Shown here one piece after another: positions 20,608-28,625 of a stretch of DNA of 64,000 nucleotides. Position numbers and translations under genes: made by a program. The first letter of the stretch is position 1. Each line of letters starts with the position of its first letter. The notes beneath the pieces are model-generated. The model worked only from the letters and a program-made list of their open reading frames with translations. It did no database searches and was not told where the DNA came from. The stretch is taken from contig NZ_JAHKPN010000031.1 in the NCBI RefSeq assembly GCF_018860545.1, positions 1-64,000 of the forward strand, read 5' to 3'. The stretch comes from Winogradskyella psychrotolerans (GTDB lineage Bacteria > Bacteroidota > Bacteroidia > Flavobacteriales > Flavobacteriaceae).

Positions 20608-22296
20608 ATGCCGTTTTACAACAGAGTTATTTTTTTTATAGTTCTTCTGATTTTTTTAAATCAGGGCATGGCTCAAACCATTAATTTAAAAATTAGAGGA
20701 GAGAATGAGGCTTCTACTCAAATTATTGACTCTATTGGCTATCTAAAAACCTATAAGAATTACAATCGTTTACAAACAGAAATCACATCCTTAAAAGATA
20801 AACTAACCAAGCGTGGTTTTATTGATACAAGTATATCTAAAATTACTAGGCAAAATGATTCACTTTTTGAAGCACAACTCATATTAGGAAATAGAATAGA
20901 GACCATTAGAATCTATTATGACTCAACTTTTAATAGCGATTTACTAGAATCTCTGAGCTTCAATTCCACCGAAGGTTTCTTCGAGCTTCATATAACAGAG
21001 CTAGAAACATATTTGAAAACCTTAAACTCTACAATTGCAGAACAAGGTGACCCGTTTTCAACATTACAACTTATTAATATCTCTAAATCAACTTCAACAT
21101 TAATTTCTGCAGATTTAAAAGTTGTAACTCATCAAAAAAGACGCATCGATAAAATTATCATTAAAGGATATGAAAAGTTTCCAAAGTCTTATGTAAAACA
21201 CTTTTTAAAACTTAAAACGGGAAAATCCTTTAACTTAAATGACATCAAAGCTAAAATTGAATTACTAAACGACTTACGTTTTGCTTCCAAAATTAAAGAA
21301 CCCGAAGTATTATTTACAAAAGACTCTACGACACTATATATATATGTAGAAAAAAGTAGAACTAATAATTTTGATGGCTTTTTAGGTTTTGGCACAAATG
21401 AGGACACCAATAAAATTGAATTTGATGGGTATATGGATTTACGACTCATTAACAACCTTAATTATGGTGAAACCTTAAATCTCTTTTATAAAAGTGATGA
21501 AATAGACCAACAAACCTTTAATGTCGATGCTGATTTACCCTATTTATTTGGGACACCAATTGGACTTCAAGTTGGGCTTAATATTTTTAGAAAGGATTCT
21601 ACTTTTTTGAATGCTGAACAATATGCCAAAATTAATTATCAAATTAATGCCCAACATAAAGTGGGAGTTGGTATCACTTCAACTACTTCAACAAATTTAT
21701 TAGAAAATGACACCGACATTTTGAATGATTATAAGTCTAGCTACTATACTGTACATTATAATTATACAAAGCCACAGTTATACGACCCCTTATTTCCTAT
21801 AAATTTTTGGTTCGATTTTTCTGCAGGGTTGGGAGATAGAACCGATGACATTAGTACTCAAAAACAAAATGTATTCGAATTAGAAACTTATAAAATTTTC
21901 AACCTTAATAATAGGAATAGCATTTATACAAGATTGAATGGAGCTCTACTTGCTTCAGATAATTATTTAGATAATGAATTATTCCGATTCGGAGGTATTA
22001 ACTCTATCCGTGGATTTGAAGAAAACAGTCTCGTCGCTAATTTATTTGGAGTACTTAATACAGAGTATCGCTACCGCTTAAGCTCTACTATATTCGTACA
22101 TTCTGTTTTGGATGCTGCATATTTTGAAAACCAACTCACTAATAATAAAGAAAAACTCTTTGGATTTGGTTTTGGACTAGGACTACTTACAAACGCTGGT
22201 TTATTCCGTTTAAATTATTCCAGCGGAAAAACTGAGAGCACCTCATTTAAATTATCAGACTCCAAGGTCCACCTTAGTTTAACAGCTACTTTTTAA
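20608..22296 (+). CDS. Omp85/BamA-like outer membrane protein with POTRA domain
   Basis: The 562-residue protein has a signal peptide (about 1-22, ending QGMAQ). A periplasmic part follows with at least one POTRA-like segment (about 170-245, RRIDKIIIKGYEKFPKSYVK). The C-terminal half looks like a 16-strand Omp85 barrel (from about 255), with the FRFGGINSIRGFEENS motif that matches the conserved VRGF/Y-type loop of the family and a final phenylalanine. Members insert or translocate proteins at the outer membrane. It is much shorter than the essential BamA of Bacteroidota, so I take it as an accessory paralogue, or one serving a specific substrate. It is divergent from rpsL. Confidence 0.8.
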   Translation: MPFYNRVIFFIVLLIFLNQGMAQTINLKIRGENEASTQIIDSIGYLKTYKNYNRLQTEITSLKDKLTKRGFIDTSISKITRQNDSLFEAQLILGNRIETIRIYYDSTFNSDLLESLSFNSTEGFFELHITELETYLKTLNSTIAEQGDPFSTLQLINISKSTSTLISADLKVVTHQKRRIDKIIIKGYEKFPKSYVKHFLKLKTGKSFNLNDIKAKIELLNDLRFASKIKEPEVLFTKDSTTLYIYVEKSRTNNFDGFLGFGTNEDTNKIEFDGYMDLRLINNLNYGETLNLFYKSDEIDQQTFNVDADLPYLFGTPIGLQVGLNIFRKDSTFLNAEQYAKINYQINAQHKVGVGITSTTSTNLLENDTDILNDYKSSYYTVHYNYTKPQLYDPLFPINFWFDFSAGLGDRTDDISTQKQNVFELETYKIFNLNNRNSIYTRLNGALLASDNYLDNELFRFGGINSIRGFEENSLVANLFGVLNTEYRYRLSSTIFVHSVLDAAYFENQLTNNKEKLFGFGFGLGLLTNAGLFRLNYSSGKTESTSFKLSDSKVHLSLTATF

Positions 22297-22315
22297 TAAT
22301 TACAATTTTTAACGG

Positions 22316-22323
22316 TAAGTTTG
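22316..22323 (+). promoter_or_regulatory. Candidate -7 box for the arylsulfotransferase-like gene
   Basis: TAAGTTTG matches the TAnnTTTG consensus 20 bp downstream of the previous stop and 23 bp upstream of the next start. No clear TTG is seen 19-21 bp upstream. Confidence 0.42.
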
Positions 22324-22345
22324 TAATTCTTAAAAGAAAAATGTT

Positions 22346-23977
22346 TTGGTTAGAAATTTACTTTATTTACTATTAATTACAATTAATCTTACTTACTCTC
22401 AGAATACCATTGGCACTACCCATATCTCTGATGGTGTATATGAAGGCTTTACACTATTCACGTCACATACAGAAACCTATCTTATTAATAATTGTGGCGA
22501 AGTTATTAATCAATGGTCTAGCAATTTCCCACCTGGTAACGCCGTGTATTTATTAGAGAATGGCAGTATATTAAGAGCTGGAAGAACTGCAAGTGTAGAC
22601 ATAACTTTTGGTGGACAAGGTGGTGTTATTGAAATTTTTGATTGGGATGGCAATCTCACTTGGCAATATTACTATGATACTCCCACCAAGCGACAACACC
22701 ACGATGTGTTCCCTATGCCAAACGGTAACGTACTTATACTTGCCGCAACAAAAATGTCAACTTCTGAAGCCATTCAATTAGGACGAGATCCTATGCTTAT
22801 ATCCGAAAATGAATTATACAATGAACAAATTGTTGAAGTAACACCAGTGGGTAACAATCAAGCCACTATCGTTTGGGAGTGGAATGTTAAAGATCATCTT
22901 GTTCAAGATTTTGACGCTTCTAAAGACAATTATGGTGACGTAAGTTTAAGTCCTGAAAAATTAAATATTAACTTTTTAAATAATAGAGATGGAGATGCTA
23001 ATTGGCTTCATTTTAATTCCATTTTCTATAACCCGGTTTTAGATCAAATTGTCATAAGCTCTAGAAACTTAAGCGAAATTTATATAATAGACCATTCTAC
23101 AACAACTGAAGAATCTGCTTCAGATACTGGTGGAATATACAATAAAGGCGGTGATTTTCTATACCGATGGGGAAACCCACAATCTTACGACCAAGGCACA
23201 GAATCTGACAGAAAACTTTACGGCCAGCATTCTCCATATGTCATTGAACCAGGACTTGTTGATGAAAATAAAATAATGCTCTTTAACAATGGTAGAGATA
23301 GAACCCCTATGTTTTCTGAAGTTTTTATTATTAACCCAGAAACAGACGGATCTGGTGTGTACTCATACCAAGCCGGCACTGCATATAGCCCAATATCCCC
23401 ACATTACATCTATAAATACCCTATAGAACCTTCACGATTTTTCTCTGGAATATTAAGTAGTGCCCAGCGTTTACCAAATGGTAACACATTAATTTGCGAA
23501 GGAATTAATGGACTGTTTTTCGAGATAAACCCTTATGAAGGTATTGTTTGGAAATATAGTAGTCCTGTAAATTCATCTAATGGAGTTATTGCAACTCAAG
23601 GCAGTAGTCCGTCTTCATATCCTAATGTTAGTTTTAGGGCATTAAAATATGATGTTGATTATCCTGCATTTTCAGGCAGAGACATAACACCACGTGACCC
23701 AATTGAATTCGATCCAAATTTAACTCTATGTAAAAACTTAAGTGTTGCAAATTATGAAACCGCATCAATTACAGTATATCCCAATCCCACTAAAGGAAAG
23801 ATAACACTAGTATCAAATACCACAATTAATAAAGTGGAAGTGTATAATCTAATAGGGGAAAAAGTGTATACAACCATCTTAGGCACCTTCGATTTATCGC
23901 AACACGTAGATGGCATCTTTTTTTTAAGATTATATACTGATGCCGGCATCATAAGTAAAAAGCTGATTAAAAATTAA
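22346..23977 (+). CDS. Arylsulfotransferase (ASST)-family protein with T9SS type A sorting domain
   Basis: The 543-residue protein has a signal peptide (VRNLLYLLLITINLTYSQ) and a long beta-propeller-like body. The body contains segments typical of the ASST family: INQWSSNFPPGNAVYLLENG, KRQHHDVFPMPNGNVLILA, and later QHSPYVIEPG and RLPNGNTLICEG. The last 75 residues are a type A T9SS C-terminal signal (VYPNPTKGKITL...VYNLIGEKVY...GIFFLRLYTDAG...KKLIKN). It is therefore predicted to be exported through the outer membrane and anchored or released. Enzymatic sulfotransferase activity is not shown. The only in-frame start is TTG at 22,346; an out-of-frame ATG at 22,341 precedes it by five bases. 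A terminator follows. Confidence 0.8.
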   Translation: MVRNLLYLLLITINLTYSQNTIGTTHISDGVYEGFTLFTSHTETYLINNCGEVINQWSSNFPPGNAVYLLENGSILRAGRTASVDITFGGQGGVIEIFDWDGNLTWQYYYDTPTKRQHHDVFPMPNGNVLILAATKMSTSEAIQLGRDPMLISENELYNEQIVEVTPVGNNQATIVWEWNVKDHLVQDFDASKDNYGDVSLSPEKLNINFLNNRDGDANWLHFNSIFYNPVLDQIVISSRNLSEIYIIDHSTTTEESASDTGGIYNKGGDFLYRWGNPQSYDQGTESDRKLYGQHSPYVIEPGLVDENKIMLFNNGRDRTPMFSEVFIINPETDGSGVYSYQAGTAYSPISPHYIYKYPIEPSRFFSGILSSAQRLPNGNTLICEGINGLFFEINPYEGIVWKYSSPVNSSNGVIATQGSSPSSYPNVSFRALKYDVDYPAFSGRDITPRDPIEFDPNLTLCKNLSVANYETASITVYPNPTKGKITLVSNTTINKVEVYNLIGEKVYTTILGTFDLSQHVDGIFFLRLYTDAGIISKKLIKN

Positions 23978-24003
23978 TGAGGACATATTTAATAAATAAT
24001 TAT

Positions 24004-24037
24004 AAATCTCGAATGGTAAATATATTGTTCGAGATTT
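24004..24037 (+). terminator. Rho-independent terminator after the ASST-like gene
   Basis: A perfect 10-bp stem (AAATCTCGAA with TTCGAGATTT) closes a 14-nt loop and runs into TTATTTG on the plus strand. It is 26 bp past the stop codon. Confidence 0.7.
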
Positions 24038-24097
24038 TTATTTGAATACCTATCATCTTAAACTGTATATATTTTATTTATTAATGAATTCTTTACA

Positions 24098-24105
24098 TAA
24101 CTTTG
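24098..24105 (+). promoter_or_regulatory. -7 box 4 bp before the rlmB ATG
   Basis: TAACTTTG matches TAnnTTTG and ends four bases before the ATG. With the usual distance to the transcription start, the mRNA would begin at or next to the start codon, so it would be leaderless. Confidence 0.5.
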
Positions 24106-24109
24106 CAGT

Positions 24110-24844
24110 ATGAAGAACGAAACTACCATTTTTGGAATTAGAGCTATTATTGAAGCCATAAAATCTAACGAAACTATAGATAAGGTTTTTATGCAAAAAG
24201 GGCTGAATGGCGACTTGTTTAAAGAATTGGAGCAAGCCATCCGTTCAGGAGGTATTAATTCATCTTATGTTCCCGTTGAAAAATTAAATCGATTAACAAA
24301 AGGAAATCATCAAGGTGCTGTAGCTCAAATTTCACCAATTGAATTTCATGATATTGACGATTTAGTAATGCGCGTTATTGAATCTGGAAAAACTCCATTA
24401 TTCCTTTTACTAGACCAATTAAGTGATGTTAGAAATTTTGGAGCTATTGTTAGAACAGCAGAATGCACTGGTGTAAATGGTATAATTATTCAGAAAAAAG
24501 GAGGAGCTCCTATTAACGGTGATACAATTAAAACAAGTGCTGGAGCCATATTTAAAATGCCAATTTGTAAAGTAGATCATATAAAAGATGCGGTTTTTCA
24601 CATGCAATCTTCGGGCATACGAGTTATAGCTGCAACGGAAAAAGCAGAGCACTTTTTGTACGATGTGTCGTTTAAAGAACCATGTGCCATCATTATGGGA
24701 TCTGAAGGCAGAGGAATTAATCCTTCTGTTTTAAAAGTGGCAGATGATAAAGCGAAACTTCCTATTTTAGGAGAGATTGAATCCTTAAATGTTTCTGTAG
24801 CGTGTGGTGCGTTTTTATATGAAGCGGTGAGACAACGTAGCTAA
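24110..24844 (+). CDS. rlmB: 23S rRNA 2'-O-methyltransferase (SpoU/TrmH family)
   Basis: RlmB methylates the ribose of a guanosine in 23S rRNA using SAM. The 244-residue protein has the N-terminal substrate-binding domain (FGIRAIIEAIKSNETIDKVF, about 1-75) and the C-terminal SPOUT knot. The three SpoU motifs are visible: LDQLSDVRNFGAIVRTAECTG, IIMGSEGRGI and SLNVSVACGAFLYEAVRQR. The length and motif set fit RlmB, although another TrmH-like target cannot be excluded. It is monocistronic by position. Confidence 0.88.
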   Translation: MKNETTIFGIRAIIEAIKSNETIDKVFMQKGLNGDLFKELEQAIRSGGINSSYVPVEKLNRLTKGNHQGAVAQISPIEFHDIDDLVMRVIESGKTPLFLLLDQLSDVRNFGAIVRTAECTGVNGIIIQKKGGAPINGDTIKTSAGAIFKMPICKVDHIKDAVFHMQSSGIRVIAATEKAEHFLYDVSFKEPCAIIMGSEGRGINPSVLKVADDKAKLPILGEIESLNVSVACGAFLYEAVRQRS

Positions 24845-24887
24845 TTTTAAGTAAAATTTGTGAAGTGTGAAGTGCAATTAAAACATT

Positions 24888-25643
24888 CTAATCTTCCTTT
24901 TTCTTAAAAATGTAGTTGATTTTTTGAGCTTGTATTGTTTCAGATTCAATTTCGAGTTCAGATTCAATTTCTTCTTCGGGCTCAAATTCTATAAAGTTTC
25001 CGTCTTCATCAAAATGTTTCATAAATGGATCATCGTCCTCATTATAATCGGGTTCTTCCCATTTATAGCGTTCTGGTTTAGCGACTTGTTTTCTAAATAT
25101 TAAAGCGAATACCAATCCCGTAATTAAGCCGCTTAAATGGCCTTCCCAAGACATCCCACTTTTTATAGGAAACACATACCATATCATGCTTCCATAGAGA
25201 AAAATAACAACTAACGACAAGGCTATAAGTCGGTAGTGTTTTGCAAATATCCCTTTGAAAAAGATAAAGCTAACTAACACATATACTAAGCCACTAGCTC
25301 CAATATGATTCCCTGAACTCGCAATAAGCCAAGTCATGAATCCTGAAAGTAAAATTCCAAAGCCAATCACTTTCCATGCTATGTTGTTATAGAAATAAAA
25401 TAAGGCTACTGTGAGTACAAAGAGAGGAATTGAATTATTGTAGATATGATTGATATCTCCATGCAAAAACGGACTTGTAACAATCCCTAAAAGTCCCTCT
25501 AGTGTTTGAGGTCTAATACCAAAAGCTTTTATTCCGCTATCTATCCGAACCTGATACCAAAACACTAACCAATTAGCAAACATTATCATTAAGGGATAAA
25601 TAATAATATTGTTAGAATATTTAAAGTGTTGTGGTTTGCTCAT
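24888..25643 (-). CDS. Rhomboid family intramembrane serine protease
   Basis: The 251-residue protein has about six membrane segments. The catalytic dyad is visible: serine 117 in GASG (IGASGLVYV) and histidine 169 in EGHLSGLITG. The segment HGDINHIYNN matches the conserved H...HxxxN region of TM2. After the last membrane helix there is a long acidic cytoplasmic tail (from about residue 185, with EEPDYNEDDDPF and EFEPEEEIESELEIESE), which is not part of the core family. The substrate is unknown. The gene converges on rlmB and is divergent from rarA. Confidence 0.88.
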   Translation of the reverse strand: MSKPQHFKYSNNIIIYPLMIMFANWLVFWYQVRIDSGIKAFGIRPQTLEGLLGIVTSPFLHGDINHIYNNSIPLFVLTVALFYFYNNIAWKVIGFGILLSGFMTWLIASSGNHIGASGLVYVLVSFIFFKGIFAKHYRLIALSLVVIFLYGSMIWYVFPIKSGMSWEGHLSGLITGLVFALIFRKQVAKPERYKWEEPDYNEDDDPFMKHFDEDGNFIEFEPEEEIESELEIESETIQAQKINYIFKKKED

Positions 25644-25648
25644 ATATT

Positions 25649-25656
25649 CAAATTTA
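25649..25656 (-). promoter_or_regulatory. -7 box 5 bp before the rhomboid ATG
   Basis: The minus strand reads TAAATTTG, an exact consensus match that ends five bases before the ATG at 25,643. This again implies a leaderless or nearly leaderless mRNA. Confidence 0.45.
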
Positions 25657-25784
25657 AAGAAAGTCTTTCAAATTTGTAGCCAAAATGCAGTTGTCTGAAA
25701 TAATGGCAGCATCACAGACGTTACGCTCTTTATTTTTTAATATCAATTTCACGGATTTCATTAATCCATCACAAAAGCATTTCG

Positions 25785-25792
25785 TAATTTTG
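25785..25792 (+). promoter_or_regulatory. -7 box 4 bp before the rarA ATG
   Basis: TAATTTTG matches the consensus and ends four bases before the rarA ATG at 25,797, with the same geometry as at rlmB and the rhomboid gene. No clear -33 element was found. Confidence 0.45.
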
Positions 25793-25796
25793 AAAT

Positions 25797-27074
25797 ATGA
25801 ATACACCATTAGCAGAACGTTTACGACCAAATACATTAGACGACTACTTAAGTCAACAACATTTAGTGGGTAAAAACGGCATGCTGTATCAGCAAATTAA
25901 AAGTGGAGTAATTCCTTCCATGATATTTTGGGGGCCTCCAGGCATTGGAAAAACCACTTTAGCAAACATTATTGCGCATGAATCTGATCGTCCGTTTTTT
26001 AAATTAAGTGCGATAAATTCTGGTGTAAAAGATATTAGAGAGGTTATTGATAAAGCTAAGAAAAGTGGTGGATTATTCACCGCAAAAAATCCGATTTTAT
26101 TCATAGATGAAATTCACAGATTTAGCAAATCACAACAAGACTCATTATTAGAAGCGGTAGAAAAAGGTTGGGTAACTTTAATAGGAGCCACTACAGAAAA
26201 CCCAAGTTTCGAGGTTATTTCGGCGTTATTATCACGGTGTCAAGTGTACACTTTAAATGCGTTTAGCAAAACAGATTTAGAAGATTTATTACAACGTGCT
26301 ATCACGGAAGACATCAAACTCTCTAAATTAAATATTGAATTAAAAGAGACTGAAGCTCTATTACGCTTATCAGGTGGAGATGCTAGAAAACTACTTAATA
26401 TTTTTGAATTGCTGGTCGCCTCTTTTGAAGGTGATCAAATTGTGATCACTAATGATTTAGTCACAAAACAAGTCCAAAATCAAGCCGCTCGTTATGACAA
26501 AACAGGAGAACAACACTACGATATTATTTCAGCCTTTATAAAATCGATTCGTGGTAGTGACCCAAATGCGGCCGTCTATTATTTAGCTCGAATGATTGAA
26601 GGTGGTGAGGATGTCAAATTTATTGCAAGGCGTTTACTAATTTCAGCAAGTGAAGATATTGGTAATGCCAATCCGACGGCTTTAGTCATTGCGAATAATA
26701 CGTTTCATGCGGTATCGGTAATTGGTAATCCTGAATCACGAATTATTCTAAGCCAATGTGCAACCTATTTAGCGAGCTCCCCAAAAAGTAATGCGGCTTA
26801 CGAAGCTATTGGAAAAGCACAACAATTAGTGAGAGATACAGGAGATTTATCAGTACCTATTGCCATGCGAAATGCTCCAACAAAACTCATGAAAGAATTG
26901 GGTTATGGGGATAATTACAAATATTCGCACAACTACGAAAACAATTTTGTAGCACAAGAATTCCTTCCTAAAGAAATAGTAAACACCAAACTATATGACC
27001 CAGGAAATAATGCCAGAGAACAAGCCCAAAGAAATCATTTAAAAATGCTTTGGAAGGATAAGTATGGGTATTAA
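25797..27074 (+). CDS. rarA: Replication-associated recombination protein RarA (MgsA)
   Basis: RarA is an AAA+ ATPase related to clamp loaders that acts at stalled forks. The 425-residue protein starts MNTPLAERLRPNTLDDYLSQ, the typical N-terminus. Walker A is GPPGIGKTT (46-54), Walker B is ILFIDEIHRF, and sensor 1 is GATTENPSFEV. The C-terminal tetramerisation region (SEDIGNANPTAL and the segment ending KMLWKDKYGY) is complete. Confidence 0.95.
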   Translation: MNTPLAERLRPNTLDDYLSQQHLVGKNGMLYQQIKSGVIPSMIFWGPPGIGKTTLANIIAHESDRPFFKLSAINSGVKDIREVIDKAKKSGGLFTAKNPILFIDEIHRFSKSQQDSLLEAVEKGWVTLIGATTENPSFEVISALLSRCQVYTLNAFSKTDLEDLLQRAITEDIKLSKLNIELKETEALLRLSGGDARKLLNIFELLVASFEGDQIVITNDLVTKQVQNQAARYDKTGEQHYDIISAFIKSIRGSDPNAAVYYLARMIEGGEDVKFIARRLLISASEDIGNANPTALVIANNTFHAVSVIGNPESRIILSQCATYLASSPKSNAAYEAIGKAQQLVRDTGDLSVPIAMRNAPTKLMKELGYGDNYKYSHNYENNFVAQEFLPKEIVNTKLYDPGNNAREQAQRNHLKMLWKDKYGY

Positions 27075-27080
27075 TATTTG

Positions 27081-27115
27081 TTGTTGGTTGTTGGTTGTTG
27101 GTTGTTGGTTGTTGG
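27081..27115. repeat. Five tandem copies of a 7-bp unit (TTGTTGG)
   Basis: Five perfect head-to-tail TTGTTGG units fill almost all of the 41-bp space between the stop codons of two convergent genes. The array ends exactly at the stop codon of the gene on the minus strand. Unit number is likely to vary between strains by slippage. Confidence 0.9.
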
Positions 27116-27928
27116 TTAGAATTTAATATTTAAAATGTTTTCTGTTGCAGACGTACCAGTATTTTCTGAATAGATCCATTGGTCATCTTTCTTAAAAACG
27201 ATTGCATTTTTGTCTTTAACTATAAAGATATCCTTTGCAGAAGAGTTCAATAAAATCATGATCACTTTTGGCTCCGAATTCACCAACTGAAAACCATTTG
27301 AAATAGCTTGAGCATAATAAAGTTCTGGTTTTGTGTTTTCCTTTGCTTTTACAGGAAGTGCTGTGACCTTTTCTTTTGGTTGCTCTTTAGTTTCTTTAAT
27401 CACAGCGACCTCTTCAATTTTTACGATTTCCTTTACAGGTTGCTTTGCAATTTTAGGTTGTATGGCTTCAGGTTGGGCTACAACCTTTTCCTTCCCAACA
27501 AACTTATAGTCCATATTTTGAAAGGTTTCAAACGCCTCTCGCAAAGCTTGACTATAAGCTTTATCAAAATCTTTTAATCGCGATTCCCCTATTTTAGATC
27601 TCATAATCTCCACATCATAACAATCTTTTAAAATGATTTCTAGCTTCGTTTTAAACATACCACCTTTATCGTTAGATACACCAGCTGTTAATGCTAAACA
27701 CGGGTCTTTTTTTAAATCACTTGACAATTCATCAACAAAATAAGCTTCGTATCCATACTTATTAAAAAAAAACTCAAGCATTGAATTTAATTGGTACTGA
27801 TCGTCGCTTTTAGAGAACTCAAACGCTTTTGGTATAATTATATATTTATAATCATTGATATTATTTTGTGCATATCCAAAAAGACTTAGAAGACAAAATG
27901 AAACGGCAAAAACTATTTTCTTAAACAT
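27116..27928 (-). CDS. Exported protein of unknown function
   Basis: The 270-residue protein has a clean signal peptide (MFKKIVFAVSFCLLSLFGYAQ). The mature N-terminal half (about 22-145) contains DYKYIIIPKAFEFSKSDDQY and looks globular. A lysine-, glutamate- and valine-rich linker (about 150-205, with repeated KQPVKEIVKIEEVAV-like stretches) joins it to a C-terminal domain (SNGFQLVNSEPKVIMILLNS...). I do not recognise the family. It lies 10 bp downstream of a HAD phosphatase gene on the same strand and may be cotranscribed with it. Confidence 0.75.
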   Translation of the reverse strand: MFKKIVFAVSFCLLSLFGYAQNNINDYKYIIIPKAFEFSKSDDQYQLNSMLEFFFNKYGYEAYFVDELSSDLKKDPCLALTAGVSNDKGGMFKTKLEIILKDCYDVEIMRSKIGESRLKDFDKAYSQALREAFETFQNMDYKFVGKEKVVAQPEAIQPKIAKQPVKEIVKIEEVAVIKETKEQPKEKVTALPVKAKENTKPELYYAQAISNGFQLVNSEPKVIMILLNSSAKDIFIVKDKNAIVFKKDDQWIYSENTGTSATENILNIKF

Positions 27929-27938
27929 TATTTAATTT

Positions 27939-28625
27939 TTAAAGGTGATTTATAAGCATTTTTAAATGTGTAATTCGTTTAAAACTATGATTGTTGTGAA
28001 CATCTTTATAATCAAAATGAATGGTATCCATCCCAACGCTATGAGCACCTTCAATATCGGCCTCAATATTATCCCCAATCATTAAACTTTCGTTTGCTTT
28101 TGCTTTAGCTAACTCTAATGCAAAGTTAAAAATTTTAGGGTTAGGTTTCTTAACACCTACCATTTCCGAATTTGTAACCGTCTGAAAATACTGCTTAATT
28201 TTTGAAGTCACCATCTTCTTCTCTTGAGCTTCTTCAAATCCGTTAGTTATAATATGTAATTGATACTTCCCTTTCAAGTAATCTAAAATTTCAAATGTTC
28301 TATCAAACACATGGTTGAATGTTGATAACTGATCAATATAAGCTTCTGACAAAAGGTGAATAACATCATCTTCAACAGTAACTCCTATTTTTTCAAAAGA
28401 TTGCTTTAGTCTCCCGTAACGTAAAGCTGACTTTGTAACCTTTTCTTCTCTGTACAATTTCCAATATTCAAAATTTATAGGTTCATAGACCATCAAAAAA
28501 TCCTTGAGATCGACATCTATATTATTCTGAATAAAAATCTTTTCAAAAGTTAAACCCGAGTTTTTATCAAAATCCCAAAGTGTATGATCTAAGTCGAAAA
28601 AAACATGTTTTATTTGGCTTTTCAT
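27939..28625 (-). CDS. HAD-superfamily hydrolase, YjjG-like nucleotidase
   Basis: The 228-residue protein has motif I FFDLDHTLWDF (nucleophile Asp11, Asp13), motif II in the HIITNGFEEAQ segment (Thr), a lysine in GVKKPNPKIF (motif III) and motif IV MIGDNIEADIEGA. The helical cap between motifs I and II fits the YjjG/YfnB group, which dephosphorylates nucleoside monophosphates. Its ATG overlaps the stop of the upstream deacetylase-like gene by 4 bp (ATGA), so the two are coupled. It is probably cytosolic. Confidence 0.82.
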   Translation of the reverse strand: MKSQIKHVFFDLDHTLWDFDKNSGLTFEKIFIQNNIDVDLKDFLMVYEPINFEYWKLYREEKVTKSALRYGRLKQSFEKIGVTVEDDVIHLLSEAYIDQLSTFNHVFDRTFEILDYLKGKYQLHIITNGFEEAQEKKMVTSKIKQYFQTVTNSEMVGVKKPNPKIFNFALELAKAKANESLMIGDNIEADIEGAHSVGMDTIHFDYKDVHNNHSFKRITHLKMLINHL

